A DNA stretch of 64,000 bases from Isoetes taiwanensis (Eukaryota; Streptophyta; Lycopodiopsida; Isoetales; Isoetaceae): assembly GCA_021234155.1 (NCBI GenBank), contig JAJEKV010000026.1, positions 18,047,556 to 18,111,555 of the forward strand, written 5' to 3'. The notes under the pieces are model-generated. The model had not been told where the DNA came from. It made no database searches and saw only the letters and a list, made by a program, of their open reading frames with translations. Below are positions 48,368 to 58,945 of this stretch, piece after piece. Numbering within the stretch: position 1 is the first letter of the stretch; each line of letters opens with the position of its first letter. The position numbers and the translations under genes are program-made.

Positions 48368-49711
48368 CTGTATTTCCATATTTAACAAATAGTACAAAGG
48401 TTCTGCAACCTCCTAAATTTTTCGACAGACAGAAATATTTGGACACGACTTAGACTTATACTAAGGTCATTTGAGTGCGCAAGTGCAAATGAACCACACA
48501 TGACAGAACTGCCACAAAAGCCTGTTTGAAGATCTTAAAACTAAAAGCTTCTGAGGGAATGTCAAAAGGATATTGCTACAAGAAAATGCCCCAACTCAGT
48601 TTTCAACATGGAAACATCAGAAACGTGATGATCTAGAGACATAAGCCATACTATGTCTAGCTCCTGATACTCACGTTTAATACCCTCCAATCTCTCTAGT
48701 CTTAACTGGACTTCCATGAAAGTACTCATCAAGCTCTTCATGCGACCAGACGGTAAAAGCCCTTCCAAGATATTTGCAAAGAAGAGGTACTCCACATCAA
48801 ATAAAGAAAAAATTTTAAGCTTCAAAGCCAGATGAAGATAGCTATCGATCATGGAGGTTGCCATAACTTGCATTATAAATAGGAAAAGGTGCCAGCATGT
48901 TAGTTTTTTGTCTATGCAATAATTGAATGCTCATATCTACACCATCGCAACAAATACAATGAGATTAGCAGATCCAATATTATGCAAAAGCTTAGATCAA
49001 GAGCAAAAGGGATGGCTACCCCTGCCAGAATGGCTCTTCAATGCTCTAACCTAGCTTCTCTAAGAAGGTAAAAAATGCTCTAACCTAGCTTCTCATAGAT
49101 GTTCTTAGATTAAAAGCAGGTTTGAATCCGATTGGGGAAGGCATGCATAGCCTTGGGGGGCAAAAATTGCAATCGACCATTAGACCCGAGTTAAATGATG
49201 CCCATCAAAACCCACGCAAAAGATCAACCTGAAATAGATATTGCCAACAACCGAGGTAATCTCAAGAATGCACGCATGCAAAAATTTCCACAGCTTGATT
49301 TTTAATGCAAACTAGAGCGAAAATGCCCACAAGCGGCGGATGTGTTGCATGACTAAACTCGGTGGTAGATTTTTTATGTGGCGGGGATGAAAAACTTCAA
49401 AACATTACCTCCAAAACACCAAATCCCTTGGCGTTTTTATGGCAGCTTGTTTTAAGGCAAGCAGTTCAAAGCCCTCAAAATAACAAGTAATACTATTATA
49501 GTACATCGAGTCTTAGCGAAGTCTTTGGGGCAGCGAAGAAATCCATCCGGGTTCAAAGCCTAAGTGGAAAATGCATCCCGGACCGTACATCATCCGGCGC
49601 CAAAGCGTATGAAGCGACCCAGCGGTATCACGTACTTTTTTTTTCAAAGAAACCCAGATTCTCTGAAATACATGTGAACCCCCTCCCAGAGATCGGTGAT
49701 TACGGTTTATT
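48368..49711. other. Noncoding stretch between the SET fragment and the next PLE-like exon
   Basis: A minus-strand frame at 48562-48873 is helical and Leu-rich but unrecognised. It could be another exon of the fragment above. A duplicated 'ctctaacctagcttctc' occurs at 49045 and 49080. Nothing else stands out. Confidence 0.4.
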
Positions 49712-50232
49712 TTGAACAATCTTGATTTGGTATTTCCTGGAGCTTCTCCTATGGCAAAGATGGTTGGCCTTACCAAAATGTTACATATTGTTCTTAAATC
49801 AGCTGTCCTTGCATACCTCTCATACCTTGAGGTTAGAAGGGTTTTGATCAACATGACTCTTTTGTACGCAGAGGCACCTGACACTAATCTTAAAGCTGCT
49901 TTTGGTAACACAAAACTAGCTGATATTGCCGAGAAAACTCTTAGGCCTATGGCTTTTAGAATGGAACAAATGGCTAAGAAAAAAACGCCTCTTCATAAGA
50001 TTGAAAGTTCCAACAGCAACATCTCGTCGAACTTTTTTTCTCCTAAGCGACCTCCTAGGGTCACTTTGGATCCTAGACTTTCTGGTGGCAGCAATTTGGC
50101 TGTAATTAAGCAGGCAAAACAGGGTGGCAGTCTTCTTACTAATGATGAGTACTCGGTGACTAAGGGAGGTAACAAAGTTATTAACTTGGATGAGATGGAT
50201 GCTACCAAACTGAATTATAGGGATATCACAAG
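49712..50232 (+). CDS. Unit A exon upstream of the RT domain
   Basis: The open frame encodes a helical segment (MAKMVGLTKMLHIVLKSAVL...), then a basic Ser/Pro-rich linker (about residues 85-125) and a polar stretch ending at the donor 'caag|gttagt' at 50233. The following intron is 332 nt and ends at 'ttttttag' (50564). The phases of this donor and acceptor do not keep the RT frame open, so one indel or an unusual junction must be assumed. Likely the N-terminal part of the RT polypeptide. Confidence 0.5.
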
Positions 50233-50564
50233 GTTAGTTTTTACCTCCTATTTCCTTCGCTACTTTCCTTTTATTGTTATATTCTTTGAGCTTATTATTC
50301 TTTCCGTTTATTGTAATATTCTTTGTGCTTGTTTATCTTTTCTCTTATTACTGTATTTCTCCATTACTCTCCTTTGTCCTCCAAGGGTTTTTATGAAAAG
50401 AGTTTTCCCTTGGAGTGATATAATTGATTCCAAAGAACTTTTATTCCTATGGATAATTGGTTTATCCTTTTTCTACCTTAGTTGGCTTCTGGGCCCCTAT
50501 GGTTCCCTTTTGTTTAAGTTTTTTCCTCTCTTTTTCGTATTCTGAAATCCAGTTAATTTTTTAG

Positions 50565-52619
50565 GATCTGAACCAAATCTCAAGGTCGGTGATTAAAGAC
50601 TGCAATGGTAAAAGACATTTGGTCTCTACCAAAAATAAGTCCAAGAGTAAAGTGGTACACAGTACCTTCTTCTCCAAGTCTTTGGAAAAGTTTAATATTA
50701 GAGACATCTTCAAAGTCGTCCTGTCAGATTCTCTACCTCTAATTGCCAATGAACTTTTGGAAAATACTCTGTTTGGTTGGAGATATGTGGATCAATTAAG
50801 AGATAAATTATACAAGCCATTTGAGGTGTTTGCTGATGGCTTTCCGAAAAAATGTCCTTGCAAAAATCCAAGCTTGGCTAGATTTATTGACCCTGCCATT
50901 GGCCATATTCGTACCATGGATTTGGAAATTATACATTGTCCTAAACTAAGGATTGGCTTATCTTTTGGATTGAATCATATTCCTGATAATGCTCTTTCTG
51001 TTGATAAGTTCTTGGTTGACTTCAAAGCCACCATTGAGTAGTTCTTTTCCATTCATCGATACAGCCTGTTACATCTTTCTGAGCTGGAGATTTTGACCAT
51101 TAAGGACAATTTGTTTAACCTTGCAAAACGCAGAATTACGGCATTCAAAAACAGTCTGGAACATAAAAGGTTCTTATGGGATGATGGTAATGTGAAGAAA
51201 AATGTATTATAGTTACTGAAAAACTTGTACATTTCTGAAGTTGACAAAGCTGGTAATAATCCTTCTTTTATCTGCCAATACCATATTAGGGAAATGGCAT
51301 TCATCAGACTTTCCAGTTCAGACTTTGAGGCCATTTCTACTAGTCCTGCTGATATTAAAGCAAAATGTTCATATGATATTTCTAGCTTCTTGGGATTACA
51401 GTTACCTCTTAGCAACAGATTACCGTATCTCATGGGGATTTTTAAGGCCCACAAAGGTGAATATAGGTGACTGACTAATGCACATGGCACCATCTTTACG
51501 GAAGTCTCAGACTTGATCACTGCTATTTTGAGTAATTTTGTGGAGATTTGGCCTGCAATCTGCCATTGGAACACAGCAGAAATTACACTGTGGATGGGAA
51601 GTAAGGTAAACCCCTGTTGTCTTATTAATTCTTCATTTAACTTTGTCCTCAATCTGCCTTCCAAGATTTTCAATGTGTTCTCCATTGATATTACTAAATG
51701 CTATGAAAATATCCCTCTTGAGGGACATGCGGGTATTGTGGAAGTGATCAATGATGTGGCTTATCTTGTATGGGATTATATGCCCCACAAAGCTCCCCTG
51801 TCTAAATTAGTTGTTACTAGCTTTGCTGGTTCTTACAAAGTCAAGTGGAGAAAGTTTATTGAGGGATCTTCGATTGGCTGGGTAGTTACGAAACATGAAT
51901 TTTGCAAAATCAACAGTTGGCTGCTTTCCCATTGCTTTCTTCAAATGGGTTCTCAGATTTGGAGACAAAAGAAGGGTATTCCCATGGGTTTTTCAAGTAG
52001 TCCTGCCTGGTGGAACTTATATCTGGCCTGGTTTGAACTCAGGTTCATTTCTAGGTTAGCAAAATTGAACAGATTTAATGATATTGCTAGGTTCCAATAT
52101 TCCTCGAGAAATAATGATGATCTTTGTGTTATTAATGGTGGTGATCTCCAACTCTTCTTTTCTCCTGATTCGGACTGTTCTATTTACAATATGACCCTCT
52201 TAGAGATAAAGGATGAAACGGTATACAGGAGAGATTGTAGACTTGGTACCAGTATTAATTTTCTTAATGTCTCCATCCATGTGTTGGGCCCAAATAATGG
52301 GCTGTTCCAATACTCCAGATATGACAAAAGGAGGAAGTTAAACTTCAAAGTTAATAGATTTATCAAAGCTGCTGGGTGTAGACCCTATGGCCAATCTTCT
52401 AAAGTCATCGTTTCTCAGATTTTACCCTTTGTTTATGCACATTCTAGTTGTCTAGCCGCGGCTGAAGACATATCAGATCTTATAAGTGCTTTCTGCAATA
52501 ATGGGTTTCAAAAGATGGACATCATCAAAATTGTCCTGAATACTCTCAAGGTGAACAACTTTCCTGGTTTACCCTTTGACATTGAGGATTTGTCCCGTAT
52601 TCTCAAAAAAATACTGTAA
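50565..52619 (+). pseudogene. Penelope-like reverse transcriptase, frame broken by three stops
   Basis: One continuous frame of about 685 codons is interrupted only by TAG at 51039, TAG at 51210 and TGA at 51468. Order of features: 'KKCPCKNPSLARFI' and 'GHIRTMDLEIIH' (about 50850-50930), a PLE-type 'GLNHIP' segment (50970), 'DKAGNNPSFICQYH' (51243), 'LPYLMGIFKAHKG' (51420), RT motif A 'DITKCYENIP' (Asp at 51687), motif B 'GIPMGFSSSP' (51975), motif C 'RNNDDL' with the Asp pair at 52116-52121, then 'INFLNVSI' and a C-terminal 'YDKRRKLNFKV' region. This order and the post-motif-C FLD-like segment resemble Penelope-like RTs rather than LINE or LTR RTs. The residue before the Asp pair is Asn instead of the usual hydrophobic/aromatic. 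No GIY-YIG endonuclease follows, so it is EN-less or has its nuclease elsewhere. All three stops fit single G-to-A/C-to-T changes. Confidence 0.78.
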
Positions 52620-53241
52620 GTCCATCTCTTTAAGTCTGTTCATGTTTGTTCTTTTTTGTCTTTGACGGGTTGGGTAGGGTCCCTGTGTTGCAACAGGGCC
52701 CTGCCCTCTCTGTTGCAATATTTCTTGTCTTTTTTACTGTTAGGGACCTCCCAAGCTGAGGTAGGAGGAAGGGTTTTTTTATGTTCTTCCTTTAATAGGT
52801 TTATGTGTCTTTCCAGCAATTCTGTAAACGTAAAGTCCCTAATTGTTTTCAACCATTGGTGCTTTTGGGCTCTTTTCCTTTAAGCTTTAACTTATTACAA
52901 CCTTTTGTTTTTAATATTTCTCTTTTGTTTATCTGTTTAACCTAATTTTTTCGTCCCAACTAAACCTTTGCGACCAGTTGGCTTATTGTCTCCGATCTTG
53001 TTAGATTAGGGTTTGTTTCTCTCTGTCACGATTCATCCTGATGGACGGAGACGTCTTCTTACGCCCTTGGGCCGCCATGTACTGGCAAGATTGTGGTTAT
53101 GAACTGAATGGCTGGATCTGTGTTTGCAAAAGCAGGATAGGGTTCTTCTGTGAGTATTTATACTTCCTTAGGCTAACATGGATGTCCCCTTCTCCGTGTG
53201 ATGGCGCTGCTATTGCATTAGACCCTTGGTTGCTTCTGTTT

Positions 53242-53565
53242 ATGGGAAGGAAGAAAGGTGGCTTGAACAAAGCCACCATTCTAAGATTACAAGAAGAGAA
53301 GAAGATGGCTGAGAAAAGAAATAATCTATTTGACTTTCATAAGCCTGCTAAGGCTAGAAATATCCCTGGTGCCAATGCTTTACCTGTGCTGGAAGGAGAA
53401 GGCAGCTCTATCTTAGCTGCGCAGATGTCGATTCCCATAGCTTTGGATCCTGTGGTTAGTGCTCAAATGAGGATTAATTCTGATGTTCTGCTAAACTCTG
53501 AAGCCCCTGCTGTTCCTGATGGTGCCCTAATGAATTCGTCTAGGCCAGCTGTCGAACCATCTCAG
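53242..53565 (+). CDS. Unit B 5' exon, basic N-terminal protein region
   Basis: Nearly identical to 41606-41929 at the protein level, beginning MGRKKGGLNKATILRL and ending at the same donor. In unit B the frame is also open upstream to an ATG at 53041 (MDGDVFLRPWAAMYWQ...), because the TGA of unit A is TGG here and a 1-nt indel is absent. The longer form could therefore be the original start, adding about 67 residues. Only a few amino-acid differences separate the copies (e.g. K/N, R/G, H/P). Confidence 0.55.
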
Positions 53566-53897
53566 GTTTTATTTTTTTATTTGTTTTCTGGATTTGTCTT
53601 CTTTATGCCTACTTATCCTTTGCTCTGTTCTTTAATTCTCTCCTGTAATGGCCTTCTTGTTTAAAGTAGTCTAGTTGTTTTTAGGTGTTCTTCTCTCTAA
53701 TTTTTTCTGTTAGCCAGCTCTAGATTTGTTCTTCTTTGGGCAAGTTACATTTTACTTTTTGTGCCTCTTTCTCACTTGTTTCTTGTGTTCTCTTTGTTAT
53801 TTATGTATATTTCCTTAGATTTGTACTGATGTCCTTGGTTTAGTTCTAGTTAATTCCCTTATTCCCCTTGTCCACACCTCTGATGTGTCATATCTTT

Positions 53898-55981
53898 TTG
53901 GGTTGCCCCTAGGGGGGCAATCCCTTGTTTATGTGGGTTTTTGGCATATTCATGGTATATGCTAGCATATACCTAGAATATGCCAAAAACTGCTAAAAAC
54001 CTGTTGTAAGCTGTAAATGCTAGGTCATCCCCATTTGCCCGGTAATTTCTTTGTGTGCATCTGCGGCTAACCTAAGTTTGGATGCATGGAGGCCATGCGG
54101 GAATGATGCAACTCCTACGATCCGGCATTTGCCTCGTTTCCCAACAGACCGAGTCAGGGTTTTTTCTTGCTTCATTTTCTGCTAACTATTTTCCAGGAGG
54201 TTTGATCGGCGCCAGTTAGCTGTGGTTTCCATGGCTAGCTTGTTTTGTCTCTCCCCTCACGAAGGCTATGGTGGCATTTCCTCTTTGGATAAGTAAGAAT
54301 TCAAGCATCACTATTTTAGTGTTTAACCTAAGAAGGATCATTTAAATGCGGACCTCTAAAGATCGTAGGCTGTCGGGGAGTTGTCGGATCTATTTGCAAC
54401 ATGCCCAAATAGATACCACGGCCCACAATCCTGGATAATTTGGGACGAGAGAACAAAATTTTTTAAAAGCTTTTCGACCTTAGTTTATGACCAGGAGGAA
54501 GAATGGTATTCAATCAAGTCCACGGTTCTTCGAAATCACGAGCTTTTAAGATATTACGTTCCTGTTCTTCAAGATAAATTTTGGTAGTTTTGAGGACCTT
54601 GGTGATTATGGCAGCATCTTTTGGATGAAGATTATGGCAGCATCTTTTGGATAAACCACGGTACACTTTTTCTTGCTAGCTCGAATGTTTTTCTTATATT
54701 CCTTGCATTTGTGACACTTTTAAGGCCCTTATAGAAGGGATCTCTTTGTCAACCCGGACTTGGATATTTGAGGCCTCCATTTTTCTTCTATGTTTGGTTC
54801 TCAACCTTATTTACTTTGTCATTCCACAGCCATGATTGGCAAACCGCATCCAGATCTTATGGATCATTTTGGCATGATTTGTTTTGATGCATTTACGGAA
54901 TATTATATCTGTAGTTTCTAGGCGACCGCCGATGCTTGAAAGATGTTGCGGTTGTCTTGCAAAAATGCATGGAGGTCGTTCGCGGATCTCATTTCTAACT
55001 TTGTAGCAGATGGTTGGGATGGATCTGCGAAACATCAAGATATAAGAAAAAGTAGTTTGTTGTAGTGCAAAAGCACGGAGGACTTTGCGGTGCAGCTCTT
55101 ATTTGATGAGTGCTAGTGTGCCTTACAAATCAGGGAATAAGGCAACAAGGATAGCGATGGGCTGCATGAAGCTTGACAAGAGGAAGAGGCAGTTGTCTCT
55201 AGCTTGTGTATCATATACCAATTTGTAAATAGTGCTTGTGTTATTGTGCTTCTTTGGCGGCGCTGATAGTGTAGTTAAGTAAGTTTCGTTTCCTGTCAAT
55301 TCAAGAGTCATGTATAGATCGAAACATAGACATAGCATACTGGATATTTGTAGTTCACTTAATGATCTGAGGGATTGGAAAAATTGAGATATGGAGTTAT
55401 TATGCCACTAACTGGCTTAAGATGAGGACCATGGGGATTGTGGAAAAATGATAATTTGTCTTTGAGCGTGGGCAAAGGGATGTGGAGAATTAGGGATAGC
55501 CTTTTTATAATAAGCAAATGAGCATTGCAGGTTTTGTTGGGAGAGAAAGCCAAACTATGTTTGGGGGAAAGCCAAATTACGGCATGCCGGAGAGATAAAG
55601 CAACAAATTATGGCAGTGAATGGACAACATTGTTATGTGTTGGTAGCCCATTTAAGATGTCTAGAGGTTAAGAGGCATGCTAGGTGATTAAGCAATTTGG
55701 TGAAAAAAGATGTGTTAGGAAGGAATTTACAAGATATACCAACGTAATGCTATGTGGGATGTTTGTTATGGTTGAGAGGTGGGATTGATGCCGTTCTGGG
55801 ATAATGAAATATAAAGAAGGGGAAGTGAAAAAGTGTTTTCATCAATGTCGGCCAAAATCTTATGCTTTATAGGATGTTAACGTACCATATAGACCTAACT
55901 ATTCCTAAGGATTTTGTATTTAAGTGTCTAGCTGCATTATGTTTGTAAGCTCAATTTTGTCCAATCATAACATATGAATAT
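53898..55981. other. Left part of the insertion, no gene supported
   Basis: Short frames only. A 68-codon frame at 54381-54587 ('NRYHGPQSWIIWDERTKFF') has ordinary composition but no known domain. 'gattatggcagcatcttttg' occurs twice in tandem at 54605-54650. Confidence 0.4.
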
Positions 55982-57645
55982 TTGTTTCTTTTTGTACACT
56001 GGCAGATGCATGGAGTTAATGAGAATACGCAAGCATCCCACTTCTTCATCACCGCTCTGCTACAGGTTTTCCAATCCCTATTAAATTCATGCATTCAAGA
56101 AGCGCAACATATAATTTGCTATTGCTCTGAGACTTTTGAACTCTTGTGTGCAACTCTGGAATTGCCTGATATGCTTAAGGACACAATTAAAGATTCACCA
56201 AGTAACAGGCATGTTGCATACCCCAAGAGAAGGTTGCAGGTTTCATCTTCGCTGCTTAGTCGATCTTATCAGGGTTATGTTGTCCCTCCAAGCCCAGGCA
56301 TCATAAAGGGTGTTTGTCAAAATATTCAACTGGAAAATAATAATACCGTGGCTAATGGCTGTCTTCCAATGTCGGAAGCACCTTCAGAGACTGATAAAAA
56401 ACATGTAGGGCTATCAAGGACAAAATTTACTAGGAAATTGAGAGTTCTTTGCCAGAAAAATAATTGTACATGCTTCAAATATGAGGATCTTGAAAAAGCA
56501 ACATGTAAGTTTTCTTTAGGTACTACTCTCTCTTATCCTAAGCGCGTATGTCTTTAGGACCTAGCTCACTATATGAACATGGTTTTATGTTGCCGGAAAA
56601 ATCTTGTTGGAACCCGGAGGATCTGATAAAGTGTATGGGGGTATATTAAATGATGGGAAGGTAGTGGCTGTTAAATGCTTGAATGAAGGTGCTTGGAGCG
56701 AGCGAAGAGCTCGGCCAGTAGAAATTCTCAATTACTTTAAGCCACCCTAATATTGTGAATTTACTTGGTTCTTGTGTGGATGAAAGAAGCCGATTCTAGT
56801 GTCTGACTTGTCCTCTAATGGGAACCTGGAAGAGAATCTTTATGGTAAGAATTCTTGAAAAGCATTCATTGCATGCTCCACATTGCAACATCGTTTTACT
56901 TCATATTTTGCGGGGGAAAGATCTCAAATTCGGTGTTGCCTTGGGAAGCAAGATTTAGAATTGCGGTGGATCTTTGCCAAAATTTCTGCTATTTGCATGA
57001 CTCTTGTCCACGACCAATTATTCATAGAGTTGTGAAATCGACAAATATTCTTTTTTCAGCAGATTTTCAGGCTCAGGTTGGTAAATATAATCGAGAAATG
57101 CTAAAGATGAACACCACTGATGATGCTAGTGCATTCAGATATCTGACTTTAGACTTGCAAAGTGGGCTCCATCAAATTCATCCCATATTACATGCCCATA
57201 TGTTGTTGGAACTCTAGGGTATAAACACTAATAACCTTTATCTACAAAATGACATCTCACACATACTAATTCATTTGTTTACAATCTCAAATACAGGTAC
57301 CTGAATATTTCATGTTTAGGAAAATAAATGAGAAAACGTACGTATACTCATTTGGTGTAGTGTTGCTGCAGCTTATAACTAGAAGACAACCAATCGATGT
57401 GTCTAAGCCTGAAGGACAAGAGAATTTAGTGGCATGGGTAGGGAAGATTTGCAAATATGTTTCCAGAAGCTGACCCTTCCTAATGTTGGAGTTTCAGAGT
57501 AGACCATTGCTTGAGGCATAAAATATGGGGGAGCTTATTGATCCTCAACTAAAGAGCCAATACAATGGCATTGAAATGAAAAACATGACCGATTCTGCGG
57601 CCGATTGTTTGTTTTTGCCCGACCATCTCGATTTGGTTCTAGAAT
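55982..57645 (+). pseudogene. Receptor-like cytoplasmic kinase pseudogene (RLCK VI-like)
   Basis: Parts of a plant kinase appear in order with frameshifts and stops. The N-terminal ~190-codon frame has 'QASHFFITALLQVFQSLLNS', like the USP-type region of RLCK VI proteins, and ends 'FKYEDLEKATCKFS'. The ATP-site region is 'KVYGGILNDGKVVAVKCLNE' (56630-56690, catalytic Lys kept). 'DLSSNGNLEENLYGK' follows (56805-56848). 'PWEARFRIAVDLCQN' and the catalytic loop 'PIIHRVVKSTNILF' come next (57015-57050), with Val (57029-57031) replacing the catalytic Asp. 'PYVVGTLGY' is in another frame (57200). An exon after 'atacag' at 57297 reads 'VPEYFMFRKINEKTYVYSFG' and 'RQPIDVSKPEGQENLVAW'. Lost Asp and several frame breaks mean no kinase activity. 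It is probably a captured or inserted host gene relic. Confidence 0.8.
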
Positions 57646-57769
57646 AAGCAGGGTAGGCTTACTAAATGAAACAAATTATGCGTTATCAAACAACCTTTTA
57701 TAAAATTCCATCTAAATTGTGAAAATTCACCAAAACATTGTTTTTAGGTGAAATTGTTGGTTGGAGAAC

Positions 57770-58480
57770 AAAATGGCTTGCAATGGCCTGCAACAAAATG
57801 CAGATCGATCCGACGGATCGCGATTCTCGAGCCAGACGAGCATGCAAGAGTTGCATGCGTTGCCTGCGATGCATTGCATGCATTTCGACCTCTCATCGGT
57901 TAGGGGATCGCTATTTCTTCTGCATTAGCCTTGACTTCTCATGGCTTTCTCTTAAGCCCGGCGGTTTTGAGTTATGTTCTATGCTCTCATGCGGAGGGGG
58001 GCTTCCTCTTGCATGGGTTGACCTTCGTGGCATTTCCTATCATTCTTGTTTCTCTTGACCTGACCTTTCTGGCGTATCCCTTCTGGCGTTTCTTATCGTT
58101 CTCGGTTCTCTTCTACCTTGGCTGCGTTGACCTTTCTGGCGCATCCCTTCTGGCGTTTCCTATCTTTCTCGTTATCTCTTCCTATCCTTCTCGTCTAAGC
58201 TTCTACCTCGGCATTCCTCCACTATGGGGCAATTCTTGAGCCTTCATCTCGGATCGGCCGGAAGTTCTCTTCTTCGAGGCGTTGTTGTGTCATGCGAGTC
58301 GCGGCTCGAATCTTGGTCGATCCGGCGGATCGCGATTCTCGAGCGGGACGAACATCCCACAAGAGTTGCATCGTTGCCTGCATGCATTGCATGCATTTGA
58401 ACCTCTCATCGGTTAGGGGATCGCTATTTCTTCACGCATTAAGCCTTGACTTCTCGCCGGCGCTTTCTCTTCGCCAAGCA
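57770..58480 (+). repeat. Direct duplication flanking GC-rich sequence
   Basis: About 180 bp at 57775-57955 and 58305-58480 share 'ggatcgcgattctcgagc', 'aagagttgcat', 'gcattgcatgcattt', 'ctctcatcggttaggggatc' and 'ccttgacttctc'. Between them lie two tandem copies of 'ttctggcg(c/t)atcccttctggcg' (58066-58165). The composition is more GC-rich than the surroundings, and the duplication leads into the LINE-like tail. Confidence 0.85.
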
Positions 58481-58639
58481 GATGTTCGAGGTTATGTTCT
58501 ATGCTCTCCCTCCCTCCCTCCCCCCTTAAGTATTTTGTTTATATATGTTGTTAGCGTGGCCGCGCTTTAATCGACCCTCGCTTTTGAGGTTTTTGTTCTT
58601 CTCTATTGTGTTTGTGGTCTTATGCAGTGCGAGGCGTTG

Positions 58640-58945
58640 CCGCGGCGTTGGTTTCTTTTGGGCGTGGGTTTTGGGAAGTTTAGCGTAGCCCGTTGTCTAA
58701 GCCCTTTGCCTAGGGCCTTGCTCGCTAGGGTTTTCCTCGAAAACCGAAGGGCTGGATTTTTAATCCGTGATAAATACCAGGCGGTACACTAGTAAACATC
58801 TATGATATATTTTTGTATTTTGGGGTCCGGGTGTTATGACCGGATATTCCCTGTATTTTTTTGTTTTGGGTAGCTTGGAGTATCAGACTACCCACTCTCT
58901 ACCATTGTAATTACAACTGGATGAATAGAAAAAGCCCCATCCATT
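58640..58945 (+). mobile_element. LINE-like 3' tail (plus strand)
   Basis: 'gggttttcctcgaaaacc' then 'gggctggatttttaatccg' follows the same order as the minus-strand LINE 3' ends at 36.0 and 36.9 kb ('ttttccctcgaaaaccc', 'gggggttttttaacccgg'). It is followed by T-rich sequence with a small hairpin ('gggtag...ctaccc', 58868-58893). It is probably the remains of a related LINE whose body is lost or merged with the duplicated segment upstream. Confidence 0.5.

Larger units (their letters stand above)
41110..52773 (+). mobile_element. PLE-like retroelement, unit A (intron-containing)
   Basis: The start is fixed by the homology between 41154 onward and 52781 onward ('atgttcttcctttaata', 'gtttatgtgtctttccagca'). 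The unit runs to where the next copy begins. It contains a basic 5' exon, a long T-rich intron, two middle exons, an exon at 49.7 kb and a reverse-transcriptase frame ending at 52619. It is interrupted by a retroposed sequence at 44648-45115 and contains a SET-domain gene fragment in opposite orientation at 47.8-48.4 kb. Penelope-like elements are known to keep introns and to occur as partial head-to-tail tandems, which fits this layout. Confidence 0.7.

Noticed and set aside
50565-52619. Telomerase reverse transcriptase (TERT)
   Set aside because: There is no TERT-specific T motif or TRBD region, and motifs B and C and the downstream part fit PLE-like RTs better.
41110-53897. The 41.15-kb and 52.78-kb repeats as LTRs of one LTR retrotransposon
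   Set aside because: The repeated part contains a coding exon and a 2.3 kb intron, there are no TG...CA ends, and the RT is not LTR-type. Tandem units fit better.
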